DNA from: JAZNOL01 sp045580815 | GTDB lineage: Bacteria; Bacillota; Clostridia; RUG12999 | Assembly: GCA_045580815.1 (NCBI GenBank) | Contig: JAZNOL010000048.1 | Coordinates: 50,234 to 114,233, forward strand | DNA length: 64,000 nt | Direction of reading: 5' to 3' | Shown: positions 42,465 through 50,342 of the stretch, piece by piece | Layout: each line of letters starts with the position of its first letter | Numbering within the stretch: position 1 is the first letter of the stretch | Translations under genes and position numbers: made by a program | The notes under the pieces: generated by a model | What the model saw: only the letters and a program-made list of their open reading frames with translations | Databases searched by the model: none | What the model was told of the DNA's origin: nothing

Positions 42465-45176
42465 TTAATTTTGTGGAATTATATAATTTGTATAATTACC
42501 GGTTTCATCAATAAACCGATATTCATCCCCGGTCCGGGTAAGAGCAAAACCGTTATCATCAAAGCTATAGGCTCTATCAAATTGCGGCTGAATTACAAAT
42601 TTGCCGGATTCGTTAATATAACCATATTTACCATTAATATGAACCACAGCCAAACCATTAGTGGCAAAGTAGTAACTAGCATAATCAAATTGCGGCTGAA
42701 TTACAAATTTGCCGGATTCGTTAATATAACCAAATTTACCATTAATTAAAACTGCAGCCAAACCGTTAGTGGCAAAATAAGGAATATTATTAAACTGCGG
42801 CTGAATTACAAATTTGCCGGATTCGTTAATATAACCATATTTACCATTAATCTCAACCCTTGCCAAACCGTTATCGCCAAAATCAAAAGCATTATCAAAT
42901 TGCGGCTGAATTACAATATTGCCGGATTTGTTAATATAACCATATTTACCATTAATTAAAACCTGAGCCAAACCGTTATCGTCAAAATCCCAAGCCATAT
43001 CAAATTGCGGCTCAATTATAATGTTGCCGGATTCGTTAATATACCCCTGTTTATTATTAATATCAACCGTAGCCAAACCGTTATCATTGAAAACATCTGA
43101 CCAATCAAATTGCGGCTGAATTACAATATTGCCGGCTTCGTTAATATAACCCCATTTGCCATTAATTTTTGCTGCAGCCAAACCATTATTGGCAAAATCT
43201 CCCGCTCCTTCAAATTGCGGATTAATCACATATGCGCCGGATTCGTTAATATAACCATATTTATTATTAATTTCAACCACAGCCAAACCGTTAGTGGCAA
43301 AGTAGTAACTAGCATAATCAAACTGCGGCTGAATTACAATGTTGCCGGATTCGTTAATATAGCCGTATTTATCATTAATTTCAACTCTTGCCAACCCGTT
43401 ATCGCCAAAATAAGGAACATCATTAAACTGCGGCTGAATTACAAATGAACCTGTTCTGTCAATAAAACCGTACTTGTTATTGCTTTTTACCAATGCCAAA
43501 CCATTGTCGTTAAAGGTCCCAGCGGATTCAAACTGCGGCTGAATTATAAAACTTCCGGTTTCATCAACATAACCGTGTTTATCGTTAAGTTCCGCAGGAA
43601 ACAGCGGCTTATGGTCATAGCAGTAGGTGTCGGTGTCCGATATTTGGTTGTAACAATCGGTTATTGCACAAAAAGAGGGGAGAACACCGCTGTCAACAAC
43701 ACAATCAATATTCGAAATTACAATTTTACCGTTTTGGTTTAAGTCGATAATAACCCAGATTTTGTCGGTGGTTGCAACAAGAGCATAGCCGTCGTCGTAT
43801 AAAGAGTATATATCTGCAAAGGAATTCGGAATAACGTCATTGCCGTTTGTGTCAATAAATTTCCACAGGTTATTTTCTTCAACAATAGCTATGCCGTTAT
43901 CGTTAAAACTCCAACAGGCATCATATTGAAGCGATATTTCAAACTCTCCCGATTCGTTGATAAATCCCCATTTGTCGTTGATGCAGACAAGTGATAAACC
44001 GCAATCAGCAAAATCTGAGGCATAGTCAAATTGCAAGTCGATAATAATGTTACCTTGCTTGTCAATAAAACCATATTTATTATCATTGTAAACCATAGCC
44101 AAGCCGTTATCGGTAAAAGCGGAGACGCCGTCAAATTGCGGATTAATTACATACTTGCCCGATTTGTCAATAAAACCGGATTTTTCATTAATTCTAACAA
44201 CAGCTAAACCATTATCGGTAAAATCGGAAGCATAATCAAACTGTGGTGAAATTACCAGTTTGCCTGTTTTGTTGACATACCCCCATTTATTATTTATTCT
44301 AACTTGTGCCAAACCATTGTCATCAAAACTGTAAGCGTAATCAAATTGTGGGTTAATTACAAATTTCCCAGATTTATTAATAAATCCCCAATCGTTATTA
44401 ATGCAGGCTGCTGCCAAACCGTTGTCAGAAAAACTAAATGCATCATCAAATTGCGGATTAATTACATATTTGCCTGTTTTATCAATAAATCCGTATGAGG
44501 CGTCAATACTAACCAACGCCCAACTGTTAGAATCAAAATTGCTGATCCAGTCAAATTGCGGATTAATAGCAATAGAACCCGATTTATCAATAAGCCCCCA
44601 TTTCTCGCCGATTGAAACACTTGCTAAACCGTTATCGTCAAAATCGTAAGCATCGTCAAATTGAGGGTTAATAACAACAGAGCCTGATTCATCAATAAAT
44701 CCGTATTTGTCGTCAATTTTAACCTTTGCCAAACCGTCATCGTTAAAATTGTAAGCATAGTCAAATTGCGGCTCAATTACAAAATTACCGGATTTGTCAA
44801 TATAACCCCATTTGGAGTCAACGGCAACAGGCGCAAGGTCATTACTGAAAAGGGTGTATAAAATTTCTTCATCAGGCGTTGCTTTTGGGGCAGAAGGTTT
44901 TAATAAAAATACAGCAACAACAGCTACAATTACCGCAAAAACTGCACACAAAGAAATAATAACAGCTTTTTTGTGATTTGCTTTTTTTACAGGAGTAACA
45001 GCTTCGGCGGTATCTGTTTCGGAAGTATCCGTTTCTGCTGTTTCCGAGCTTTCTGCTTCAATGTTTTCAGGATTAGAACTGTCACTGTCATCAGTTGAAT
45101 CTTCAAGCAACAAATCAATTAATTCACTGTCGTCCAATTCTGTTTCGGTAGGAGAGAAGTTTGTTTCGTCGTTCAT
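42465..45176 (-). CDS. WG-repeat membrane-anchored protein, 903 residues, with Cys/His insert
   Basis: An acidic cytoplasmic N-terminus (about 1-68: EDSTDD, EAESSETAETDTSETDTAE) precedes a single membrane helix (VIISLCAVFAVIVAVVAVFLL). Then there are two blocks of WG repeats, about ten plus eleven, each like KYGYINESGNIVIQPQFDYA. Between the blocks is a non-repeat insert containing CAITDCYNQISDTDTYCYDH, a C-x4-C-x10-C-x2-H pattern fit to bind zinc. The second block is far more uniform (nearly all INGKYGYINESG), showing recent tandem duplication. The last repeat is truncated. GAAAGAG precedes the ATG. Function is unknown. An exported scaffold or adhesin-like role is inference. Confidence 0.88.
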   Translation of the reverse strand: MNDETNFSPTETELDDSELIDLLLEDSTDDSDSSNPENIEAESSETAETDTSETDTAEAVTPVKKANHKKAVIISLCAVFAVIVAVVAVFLLKPSAPKATPDEEILYTLFSNDLAPVAVDSKWGYIDKSGNFVIEPQFDYAYNFNDDGLAKVKIDDKYGFIDESGSVVINPQFDDAYDFDDNGLASVSIGEKWGLIDKSGSIAINPQFDWISNFDSNSWALVSIDASYGFIDKTGKYVINPQFDDAFSFSDNGLAAACINNDWGFINKSGKFVINPQFDYAYSFDDNGLAQVRINNKWGYVNKTGKLVISPQFDYASDFTDNGLAVVRINEKSGFIDKSGKYVINPQFDGVSAFTDNGLAMVYNDNKYGFIDKQGNIIIDLQFDYASDFADCGLSLVCINDKWGFINESGEFEISLQYDACWSFNDNGIAIVEENNLWKFIDTNGNDVIPNSFADIYSLYDDGYALVATTDKIWVIIDLNQNGKIVISNIDCVVDSGVLPSFCAITDCYNQISDTDTYCYDHKPLFPAELNDKHGYVDETGSFIIQPQFESAGTFNDNGLALVKSNNKYGFIDRTGSFVIQPQFNDVPYFGDNGLARVEINDKYGYINESGNIVIQPQFDYASYYFATNGLAVVEINNKYGYINESGAYVINPQFEGAGDFANNGLAAAKINGKWGYINEAGNIVIQPQFDWSDVFNDNGLATVDINNKQGYINESGNIIIEPQFDMAWDFDDNGLAQVLINGKYGYINKSGNIVIQPQFDNAFDFGDNGLARVEINGKYGYINESGKFVIQPQFNNIPYFATNGLAAVLINGKFGYINESGKFVIQPQFDYASYYFATNGLAVVHINGKYGYINESGKFVIQPQFDRAYSFDDNGFALTRTGDEYRFIDETGNYTNYIIPQN
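42570..43450. repeat. Near-identical in-frame DNA repeats in the WG-repeat gene
   Basis: Units of about 108-114 bp recur, with long shared strings such as AATTGCGGCTGAATTACAA and GCCGGATTCGTTAATATA (42580s, 42690s, 42800s, 42900s, 43110s, 43320s). The two units ending at about 42690 and 43330 share the extra-long linker AAGTAGTAACTAGCATAATC. Repeats this similar are prone to slippage and recombination. Confidence 0.8.
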
Positions 45177-45227
45177 TTTAACCGCTCTTTCTGTTGTTTA
45201 TTTTTAGAGATATATGTACTGTAAATT

Positions 45228-45256
45228 ATTATAACACAAACTGTCATATTTTGCAA
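45228..45256 (-). promoter_or_regulatory. Promoter of the second WG-repeat gene
   Basis: Minus strand TTGCAA (45251-45256), 17 bp, TATAAT (45228-45233). It is paralogous to the promoter at 40800-40828, but the leader here is only about 45 nt. Confidence 0.75.
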
Positions 45257-45297
45257 TAGTATATTCTAATTTTGTCGACGTAAAAATGGGCATACAA

Positions 45298-45421
45298 AAA
45301 GAGACTGTCTATTTAAACAAGTTATTATACATTAATATTAAAAATGTAGGGGTTGATGATTACATCTACCCCTACCAAAATTATTTTTGCATAAACTTAT
45401 GTTTGTTGGGACAGCCTCTTT
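45298..45421. mobile_element. MITE-like element B
   Basis: A diverged copy of element A. The ends AAAGAGACTGTCT (45298-45310) and GGACAGCCTCTTT (45409-45421) are imperfect inverted repeats. The interior shares TTTAAACAAGTTAT, CATTAATATTAAAAATGTAG and the GTAGGGG palindrome. Like A, it lies between the end of a minus-strand gene and the promoter of a WG-repeat gene. It is non-coding. Confidence 0.7.
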
Positions 45422-45441
45422 AAGTTTGAACTATTAGTTTT

Positions 45442-45645
45442 TTAACCTATAACTTTATATCCCTGGTCTTCAACGGTCTTTTTAAGCACGTCGTCGGCAA
45501 TGTCTTTTGAAAGTTTAACTGTTGCTGTGCCGGTTTCGTGGCTTACAATCGCTTCTGCTACATTTTCAAGTTCTTCAAGGCATTTTTTTACTCTTGCTTC
45601 GCAATGAGGACACATCATGCCTTCAATTTTCATTGTTTTTTCCAT
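45442..45645 (-). CDS. copZ: Possible internally initiated copper chaperone (CopZ-like)
   Basis: In the same frame as the end of copA, an ATG at 45645 with AAGGAG 9 bp upstream would give a 67-residue protein starting MEKTMKIEGMMCPHCEARVK. This is the size and sequence type of free-standing CopZ. It may be made in addition to the fused form, or the arrangement may be a copA-copZ pair whose intervening stop was lost. Whether the internal site is used is not known. Confidence 0.5.
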   Translation of the reverse strand: MEKTMKIEGMMCPHCEARVKKCLEELENVAEAIVSHETGTATVKLSKDIADDVLKKTVEDQGYKVIG

Positions 45646-47946
45646 TAGTTTTTTCTCCTTTTTGGTTTTGATTTTTTTATCTTTTGCCGTGCTTCTGATA
45701 TTGAAAAAATTCAGTCGCAAAGCATTGGTAACTACACAAAAACTGGACAGACTCATTGCCGCCGCACCAAACATTGGGTTAAGCTGCCAGCCAAAAACGG
45801 GAATCCACACGCCTGCCGCAAGAGGTATCCCGATAACATTGTAAATAAACGCCCAAAACAGGTTTTCGTGAATATTTTTAAGACTTGCCCGACTGAGACG
45901 AATAGCAGCAGGAACATCAGAAAGACGGCTTTTCATCAGCACAACATCGGCGGCATCTATGGCAACATCTGTGCCTGCACCGATGGCAATACCTATATCG
46001 GCACTTGTCAGCGCGGGGGCGTCGTTTATTCCGTCGCCGACCATTGCAACCTTGCCGCGGCTTTTAAGATTTTGGATAACACTTTCTTTGCCGGACGGCA
46101 AAACACCGGCAACAACCTCGTCCGCACCTACCTGTTTTTGAATGGCTTTGGCAGTTTTTTCGTTATCTCCAGTAAGCATAACCACATGAATACCCATGTT
46201 TTTCAGCTCGGAAATTGCCTGTGCGCTGTCGGGCTTTACCGTATCGGCAACAGCGATTATCCCCAGAAATTTGCCGTCAGCGCAGAAAAACAAAGGCGTT
46301 TTACCATGATTTGAAAGATTTTCGTACATTTCTGTAACATCAAACGGAATTTCTGCTTTTTCTGAAATAAAATTAAGGTTTCCGCCAAAGGCGGTTTTGC
46401 CATCAAAGACAGCAGAAAGACCGTTGCCGGGAACGGCTTCAAAATCAGTGCTTTCGTCGGCTGTTATACCTGTTTCTTCTGCTTTTTTGACAATTGCACG
46501 GGCAAGGGGATGCTCGCTTTTTATTTCAAGAGAATAAGCAAGTTTGAGAAGCTCGGATTCTGTAATGCCGCCATAGGGGACAATGTCGGTAACCTCCGGT
46601 GTTCCGTTTGTAATCGTGCCTGTTTTGTCAAGGGCAATTACGCCGATTTTTCCTGCCTGTTCCAGAGATGCGGCAGTTTTGAACAAAATTCCGTTTTTTG
46701 CACCGACACCGTTTCCCACCATGATTGCAACAGGCGTTGCAAGCCCGAGTGCACAGGGGCAGCTTATAACCAGCACGGAAATTCCTCTTGCAAGTGCAAA
46801 TCCTATGCTCTGACCGCACAAAAGCCACACGGCAATTGTGATTATGGCGGCGGAGATTACAACAGGAACAAAAATACCCGAAACTTTATCAGCGGCTTTT
46901 GCAATAGGTGCTTTTGTCGCAGCGGCATCACTCACCATTTTTATAATCTGTGAAAGTGCCGTGTCTTCACCAACTTTTGTGGCTTTGCAACGAATAAACC
47001 CTGATTGGTTTATGGTTGCCGCAGAAACGCTGTCTCCGGCGGATTTGTCAACGGGAATGCTTTCTCCGGTAAGTGCCGATTCGTTAACGGCACAATGTCC
47101 GTCAATAATAACACCGTCAGCAGGAATACTTTCACCGGGTTTTACAATAAAAATATCATCTTTTTGTATTTCCGATGCGGGAATTTCTTTTTCTTTTCCG
47201 TTTTTATCAATAATAACAGCGGTTTTGGGTGCAAGCTTAATCAGGCTTTTAAGCGCATTTGTGGTTTTTCCTTTTGACCGTGCTTCAAGCATTTTACCCA
47301 AGGTAATCAGTGCCAGAATCATTGCGGCAGATTCAAAATAAAGCTCGTGCATATAACCCATAACAGCATCGGCATTGCCTTTGAGCTGTGCGTCGGTCAT
47401 GGCAAAAAGGGCATAAAGACTGTAAACAAAGGATGCCCCCGAGCCCAGTGCAACAAGTGTGTCCATGTTGGGTGCTTTGTTTAAAAGGCTTTTAAAACCG
47501 CTTATAAAGAATTTTTTGTTTATTACCATAACTGCAATTGTCAGAAGAAGCTGAACAAGTGCGACAGCGATGTGATTACCGTCAAAAAATGACGGAAGCT
47601 TCCATCCCCACATTGTATGTCCCATAGACACATACATTAATAAAGCGAGAAAAAGGAGCGAAGAAAACAGACGACGTTTGAGAATCGGTGTTTCTGTATC
47701 TTTAAGAAAATCATCTTCGGCAGAAATGGGAGAGCCAACTTTTTTTGAACCTTTAACTTCAGCACCGTAACCGGCATCGGCAACAGCTTTTATAATTTCG
47801 CTGTCGTTTGCTGTGCCTTCAACAGCCATTGAATTTGTCAAAAGAGAAACCGAGCAGGATGTGACACCCTCAAGCTGTGAAACGGCTTTTTCAACACGTG
47901 TGCTGCAAGCGGCACAGCTCATGCCCGAAACATTGAACTGTTTCAT
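45442..47946 (-). CDS. copA: Copper-exporting P1B-type ATPase with an extra C-terminal HMA domain
   Basis: An 834-residue Cu+ exporter. N-terminal HMA domain with GMSCAACS (Cys11, Cys14). Then six to eight membrane helices, the metal-transport motif ISCPCALGLATP (about 393-397), the phosphorylated Asp in DKTGTITNG (about 440), the HP motif (KSEHPLARAI) and GDGINDAPAL. Unusually, after the last helix pair and a lysine-rich linker (KDKKIKTKKEKKLMEKTMK), a second full HMA domain (GMMCPHCEARVKKC) forms the C-terminus, like a fused CopZ chaperone. Inside the linker, AAGGAG 9 bp ahead of an ATG (45645) could start a separate chaperone. csoR lies 10 bp upstream. Confidence 0.93.
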   Translation of the reverse strand: MKQFNVSGMSCAACSTRVEKAVSQLEGVTSCSVSLLTNSMAVEGTANDSEIIKAVADAGYGAEVKGSKKVGSPISAEDDFLKDTETPILKRRLFSSLLFLALLMYVSMGHTMWGWKLPSFFDGNHIAVALVQLLLTIAVMVINKKFFISGFKSLLNKAPNMDTLVALGSGASFVYSLYALFAMTDAQLKGNADAVMGYMHELYFESAAMILALITLGKMLEARSKGKTTNALKSLIKLAPKTAVIIDKNGKEKEIPASEIQKDDIFIVKPGESIPADGVIIDGHCAVNESALTGESIPVDKSAGDSVSAATINQSGFIRCKATKVGEDTALSQIIKMVSDAAATKAPIAKAADKVSGIFVPVVISAAIITIAVWLLCGQSIGFALARGISVLVISCPCALGLATPVAIMVGNGVGAKNGILFKTAASLEQAGKIGVIALDKTGTITNGTPEVTDIVPYGGITESELLKLAYSLEIKSEHPLARAIVKKAEETGITADESTDFEAVPGNGLSAVFDGKTAFGGNLNFISEKAEIPFDVTEMYENLSNHGKTPLFFCADGKFLGIIAVADTVKPDSAQAISELKNMGIHVVMLTGDNEKTAKAIQKQVGADEVVAGVLPSGKESVIQNLKSRGKVAMVGDGINDAPALTSADIGIAIGAGTDVAIDAADVVLMKSRLSDVPAAIRLSRASLKNIHENLFWAFIYNVIGIPLAAGVWIPVFGWQLNPMFGAAAMSLSSFCVVTNALRLNFFNIRSTAKDKKIKTKKEKKLMEKTMKIEGMMCPHCEARVKKCLEELENVAEAIVSHETGTATVKLSKDIADDVLKKTVEDQGYKVIG

Positions 47947-47956
47947 AAAATCACCT

Positions 47957-48256
47957 CTATTTCATAAGTTTTTCGCAGGTTGCCACAAGCTCGTCAATAA
48001 TCTCTTCATTGCCGTTTTTGATGTCGTTTAAAACACAGCTTTTAATATGGCTTGCAAGCAGTTTTTTGTTAAAAGAGTTGAGTGCGGCGTTTACCGCAGA
48101 AACCTGCGTTAAAATATCGGGACAGTAAGCGTCTTTTTCAACCATGCCCCGTATGCCGCGGATTTGCCCCTCAATACGGGTAAGACGGTTGATAAGACTT
48201 TTGTATTCTTTTTCGTCACGCTTTTTTGTTTTGTGACAGTAACAAGTATCCGGCAT
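47957..48256 (-). CDS. csoR: Copper-sensing repressor CsoR
   Basis: A 99-residue, all-helical DUF156/CsoR-type repressor. The Cu(I) ligands have the family spacing: Cys45 (DAYCPDI), His70 and Cys74 (ASHIKSC), that is 25 and 4 residues apart. The body begins LINRLTRIEGQIRGIRGMVE. It has an extra N-terminal C-x-C-H (DTCYCHK). It precedes copA by 10 bp in one operon, with a palindromic operator over its transcription start (48280-48296). Apo-CsoR is expected to repress and copper to release the operon (family knowledge). Confidence 0.95.
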   Translation of the reverse strand: MPDTCYCHKTKKRDEKEYKSLINRLTRIEGQIRGIRGMVEKDAYCPDILTQVSAVNAALNSFNKKLLASHIKSCVLNDIKNGNEEIIDELVATCEKLMK

Positions 48257-48279
48257 GTTTAAACACCTCTGTGATTAAT

Positions 48280-48296
48280 ATACCCCATGGGGGTAT
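48280..48296. promoter_or_regulatory. CsoR operator
   Basis: ATACCCC-ATG-GGGGTAT is a near-perfect GC-tract palindrome typical of CsoR sites. It overlaps the predicted transcription start, a few bp past the -10 box. Confidence 0.85.
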
Positions 48297-48300
48297 TTTT

Positions 48301-48329
48301 ATTATACAATAAAAAAGCAGATTTGTCAA
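48301..48329 (-). promoter_or_regulatory. Promoter of csoR-copA
   Basis: Minus strand TTGACA (48324-48329), 17 bp, TATAAT (48301-48306). It abuts the terminator of the upstream operon. Confidence 0.9.
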
Positions 48330-48331
48330 GA

Positions 48332-48370
48332 TAAAAAAGAAGCTGTAGCAAACATTTTTGCTACAGCTTC
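48332..48370 (-). terminator. Terminator of the oxidoreductase-epimerase-quinone reductase operon
   Basis: GAAGCTGTAGCAAA / TTTGCTACAGCTTC followed on the minus strand by TTTTTTAT. Confidence 0.9.
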
Positions 48371-48381
48371 CTGATAAATCA

Positions 48382-49365
48382 TTATTTAACAATAAGCACA
48401 ACCTTACCCACGTTTTCACCGCGTTGCAAAATAGCATGAGCTTCTTCTGCTTCGGTAATAGGCAGAGTTTTGTAAATTGTGGGTTTAATCTCACCGCTTT
48501 CAATTTTCGGGAACACATTTTTAACAAGCTCGGAAAGAATGTATGCTTTCATTTCAGGTGTTCTTGAACGGAGTGTGCTGCCGATAATACGCACATTGCG
48601 AACATAAATATTTTTAAGGTCAATTTCGGTTTTAACACCTGCAAGTGCCGCAATCATTATCCAACGTGCACCGTGTGTAAGATAGGGGAGACACTCGCCC
48701 ATATGCTCGCCGCCAAGACAGTCAATTGCAACGTCAACACTTGTGCCGTCTGCAAGCTGCTGTTTTAAAATATCGGCGGTTTTTTCTTTTGAAGTGTTAA
48801 TAATAACATCGGCGTTAAGATGCTGTATGGACTTTGCAATTTCATCCGATAAGACACTTGTTATAACACGCATTTGGAATGCTTTTGCCATAGGAATTAC
48901 AACACTTGCAAGTCCGCTTGCACCTGCGTGCATAAGAAGTGTGTTTCCGGGTTTTGCACCGCCTTCAATAAACAGATTTAAATATGCTGTGGCAAAGGCT
49001 TCCGGAATAGCCGCCGCCTCAACCATAGAGCAGTTTTCGGGCACAGGCATAAGCATATCGTATTTAACCGAAACATATTCGGCATAACCACCACCGCCAA
49101 GAAGTGCACAAACCTTGTCGCCGATTTTCCAGTTCGATTTTTCTTTTGCCTCGTCGCCAATCTCAGTAATAACACCTGCAATTTCAAGTCCCATCCATTC
49201 AGGACAACCGGGAGGGGGCGGATAATCACCATCACGTTGCATAAGGTCAGCACGGTTAAGTGCCGCCGCATGAATTTCAACAAGCACCTCGTCACTTTTT
49301 ATAACAGGATTTGGCACGTCACTCCATGATAATGATTTATCGTCGTTTACAAGTATAGCTTTCAT
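48382..49365 (-). CDS. NAD(P)H:quinone oxidoreductase-like zinc-free MDR protein (PIG3 type)
   Basis: A 327-residue medium-chain dehydrogenase/reductase. The N-terminus MKAILVNDDKSLSWSDVPNP and ALNRADLMQRDGDYPPPPG are diagnostic of the PIG3-type quinone oxidoreductases. The cofactor motif is HAGASGLASVVIPMAKAF near residue 146. The cysteine ligands of a structural zinc are absent. The likely reaction is NADPH-dependent reduction of quinones or conjugated carbonyls, substrate unknown. It is the last gene of a three-gene minus-strand run and is followed by a strong terminator. Confidence 0.88.
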   Translation of the reverse strand: MKAILVNDDKSLSWSDVPNPVIKSDEVLVEIHAAALNRADLMQRDGDYPPPPGCPEWMGLEIAGVITEIGDEAKEKSNWKIGDKVCALLGGGGYAEYVSVKYDMLMPVPENCSMVEAAAIPEAFATAYLNLFIEGGAKPGNTLLMHAGASGLASVVIPMAKAFQMRVITSVLSDEIAKSIQHLNADVIINTSKEKTADILKQQLADGTSVDVAIDCLGGEHMGECLPYLTHGARWIMIAALAGVKTEIDLKNIYVRNVRIIGSTLRSRTPEMKAYILSELVKNVFPKIESGEIKPTIYKTLPITEAEEAHAILQRGENVGKVVLIVK

Positions 49366-49396
49366 ATTTTTATTTTCTCCTTAAAGTAATTGATTT

Positions 49397-50338
49397 TTAA
49401 TTTGTGGTGTTTATTAGGTTCAATTCTGTTTGGATACCTTCTCTGATAGATTTAAAATCAGTTTTTGTGAGTTTTGTTGCTTTTAAAACTTTACTGTTGT
49501 CTATTGTTCGGTCGAATAATCGGTCATAAACAGCTGCCCAATAACTGTTTTGTATATATTCTGCGTGACTTAACCATTCATTGGTATCAATCCATTCAAA
49601 TTCAGTTCCAAGAACATCTGTATAGATATCAGCAACCTCGCCCCAGGTGAGATTTTGAGCAGATGAAATGGTATAGATTTGTTTAAGTGCTTCTTTTTTT
49701 AATAAAAGATTTGCAATAAGCTTGCCGGAATTGCCTGCCCAATCAAGCCCGGCAGTAAGATTTTTTGCTTGCATCGGCAAAAATATTGGTTTTCCTTCTT
49801 TTTGCCGTTCAATTACCGTCTGACCGCTTATAGTAACAATGTCAAGCCGATATTGCGAAAAAGATATAACAGGACGTACAATAGTCCAGTTGTCGGTGCC
49901 GGAATCCTCAATAATAAATTTTTCTGCTTTTGCCTTTGACAAAGCATAGGTTTCCTGTTCGAGAAATTCTTTGTCTGTTGATACATCCATCAATAACGGT
50001 GATGTTTCTTTTATGGGATGCTCAACGTCTGCATATACACGGTATGAAGACAAAAATATCAAATGGTCGGTGTTTGCAGACAAAAATCCGTGTATTTTTT
50101 TATAGTCTTCAACATTTGGATAATGGATAAAATTTACGATGCCGTCATAGTGTTTTTTAGCAAACAGTTCTTCTAAAAATTCTTTTGTGGCATTTGCTTT
50201 ATAAAACACAAGATTTGCGTTTTCAGAGGTTTTTTCCTCGAGGCAGACTATATCAACGCTGTGCCCGAGATTTAAAAGCTCTTTTGCTGTGTATGTTCCC
50301 AAGGTGCCGCCACCGGCTATCAGTAATATATTACCCAT
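49397..50338 (-). CDS. NAD-dependent epimerase/dehydratase family protein
   Basis: A 313-residue extended short-chain dehydrogenase. The dinucleotide motif is IAGGGTLGTYTAKELL at the N-terminus, and the active-site Tyr-x-x-x-Lys appears as YALSK near residue 148. The frame opens at 50353, but the ATG at 50338, 5 bp after the stop of the upstream gene, is the likely, translationally coupled start. Substrate specificity (sugar nucleotide versus another carbonyl) is not visible. Its neighbours, a Gfo/Idh/MocA oxidoreductase and a quinone reductase, suggest carbohydrate or aglycone modification. Confidence 0.8.
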   Translation of the reverse strand: MGNILLIAGGGTLGTYTAKELLNLGHSVDIVCLEEKTSENANLVFYKANATKEFLEELFAKKHYDGIVNFIHYPNVEDYKKIHGFLSANTDHLIFLSSYRVYADVEHPIKETSPLLMDVSTDKEFLEQETYALSKAKAEKFIIEDSGTDNWTIVRPVISFSQYRLDIVTISGQTVIERQKEGKPIFLPMQAKNLTAGLDWAGNSGKLIANLLLKKEALKQIYTISSAQNLTWGEVADIYTDVLGTEFEWIDTNEWLSHAEYIQNSYWAAVYDRLFDRTIDNSKVLKATKLTKTDFKSIREGIQTELNLINTTN

Positions 50339-50342
50339 ACCG

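Noticed and set aside
42570..45170. Regular ~110-bp repeats as a CRISPR-like or satellite array
   Set aside because: The repeats are in frame, encode WG motifs throughout, and there are no unique spacers of constant length.
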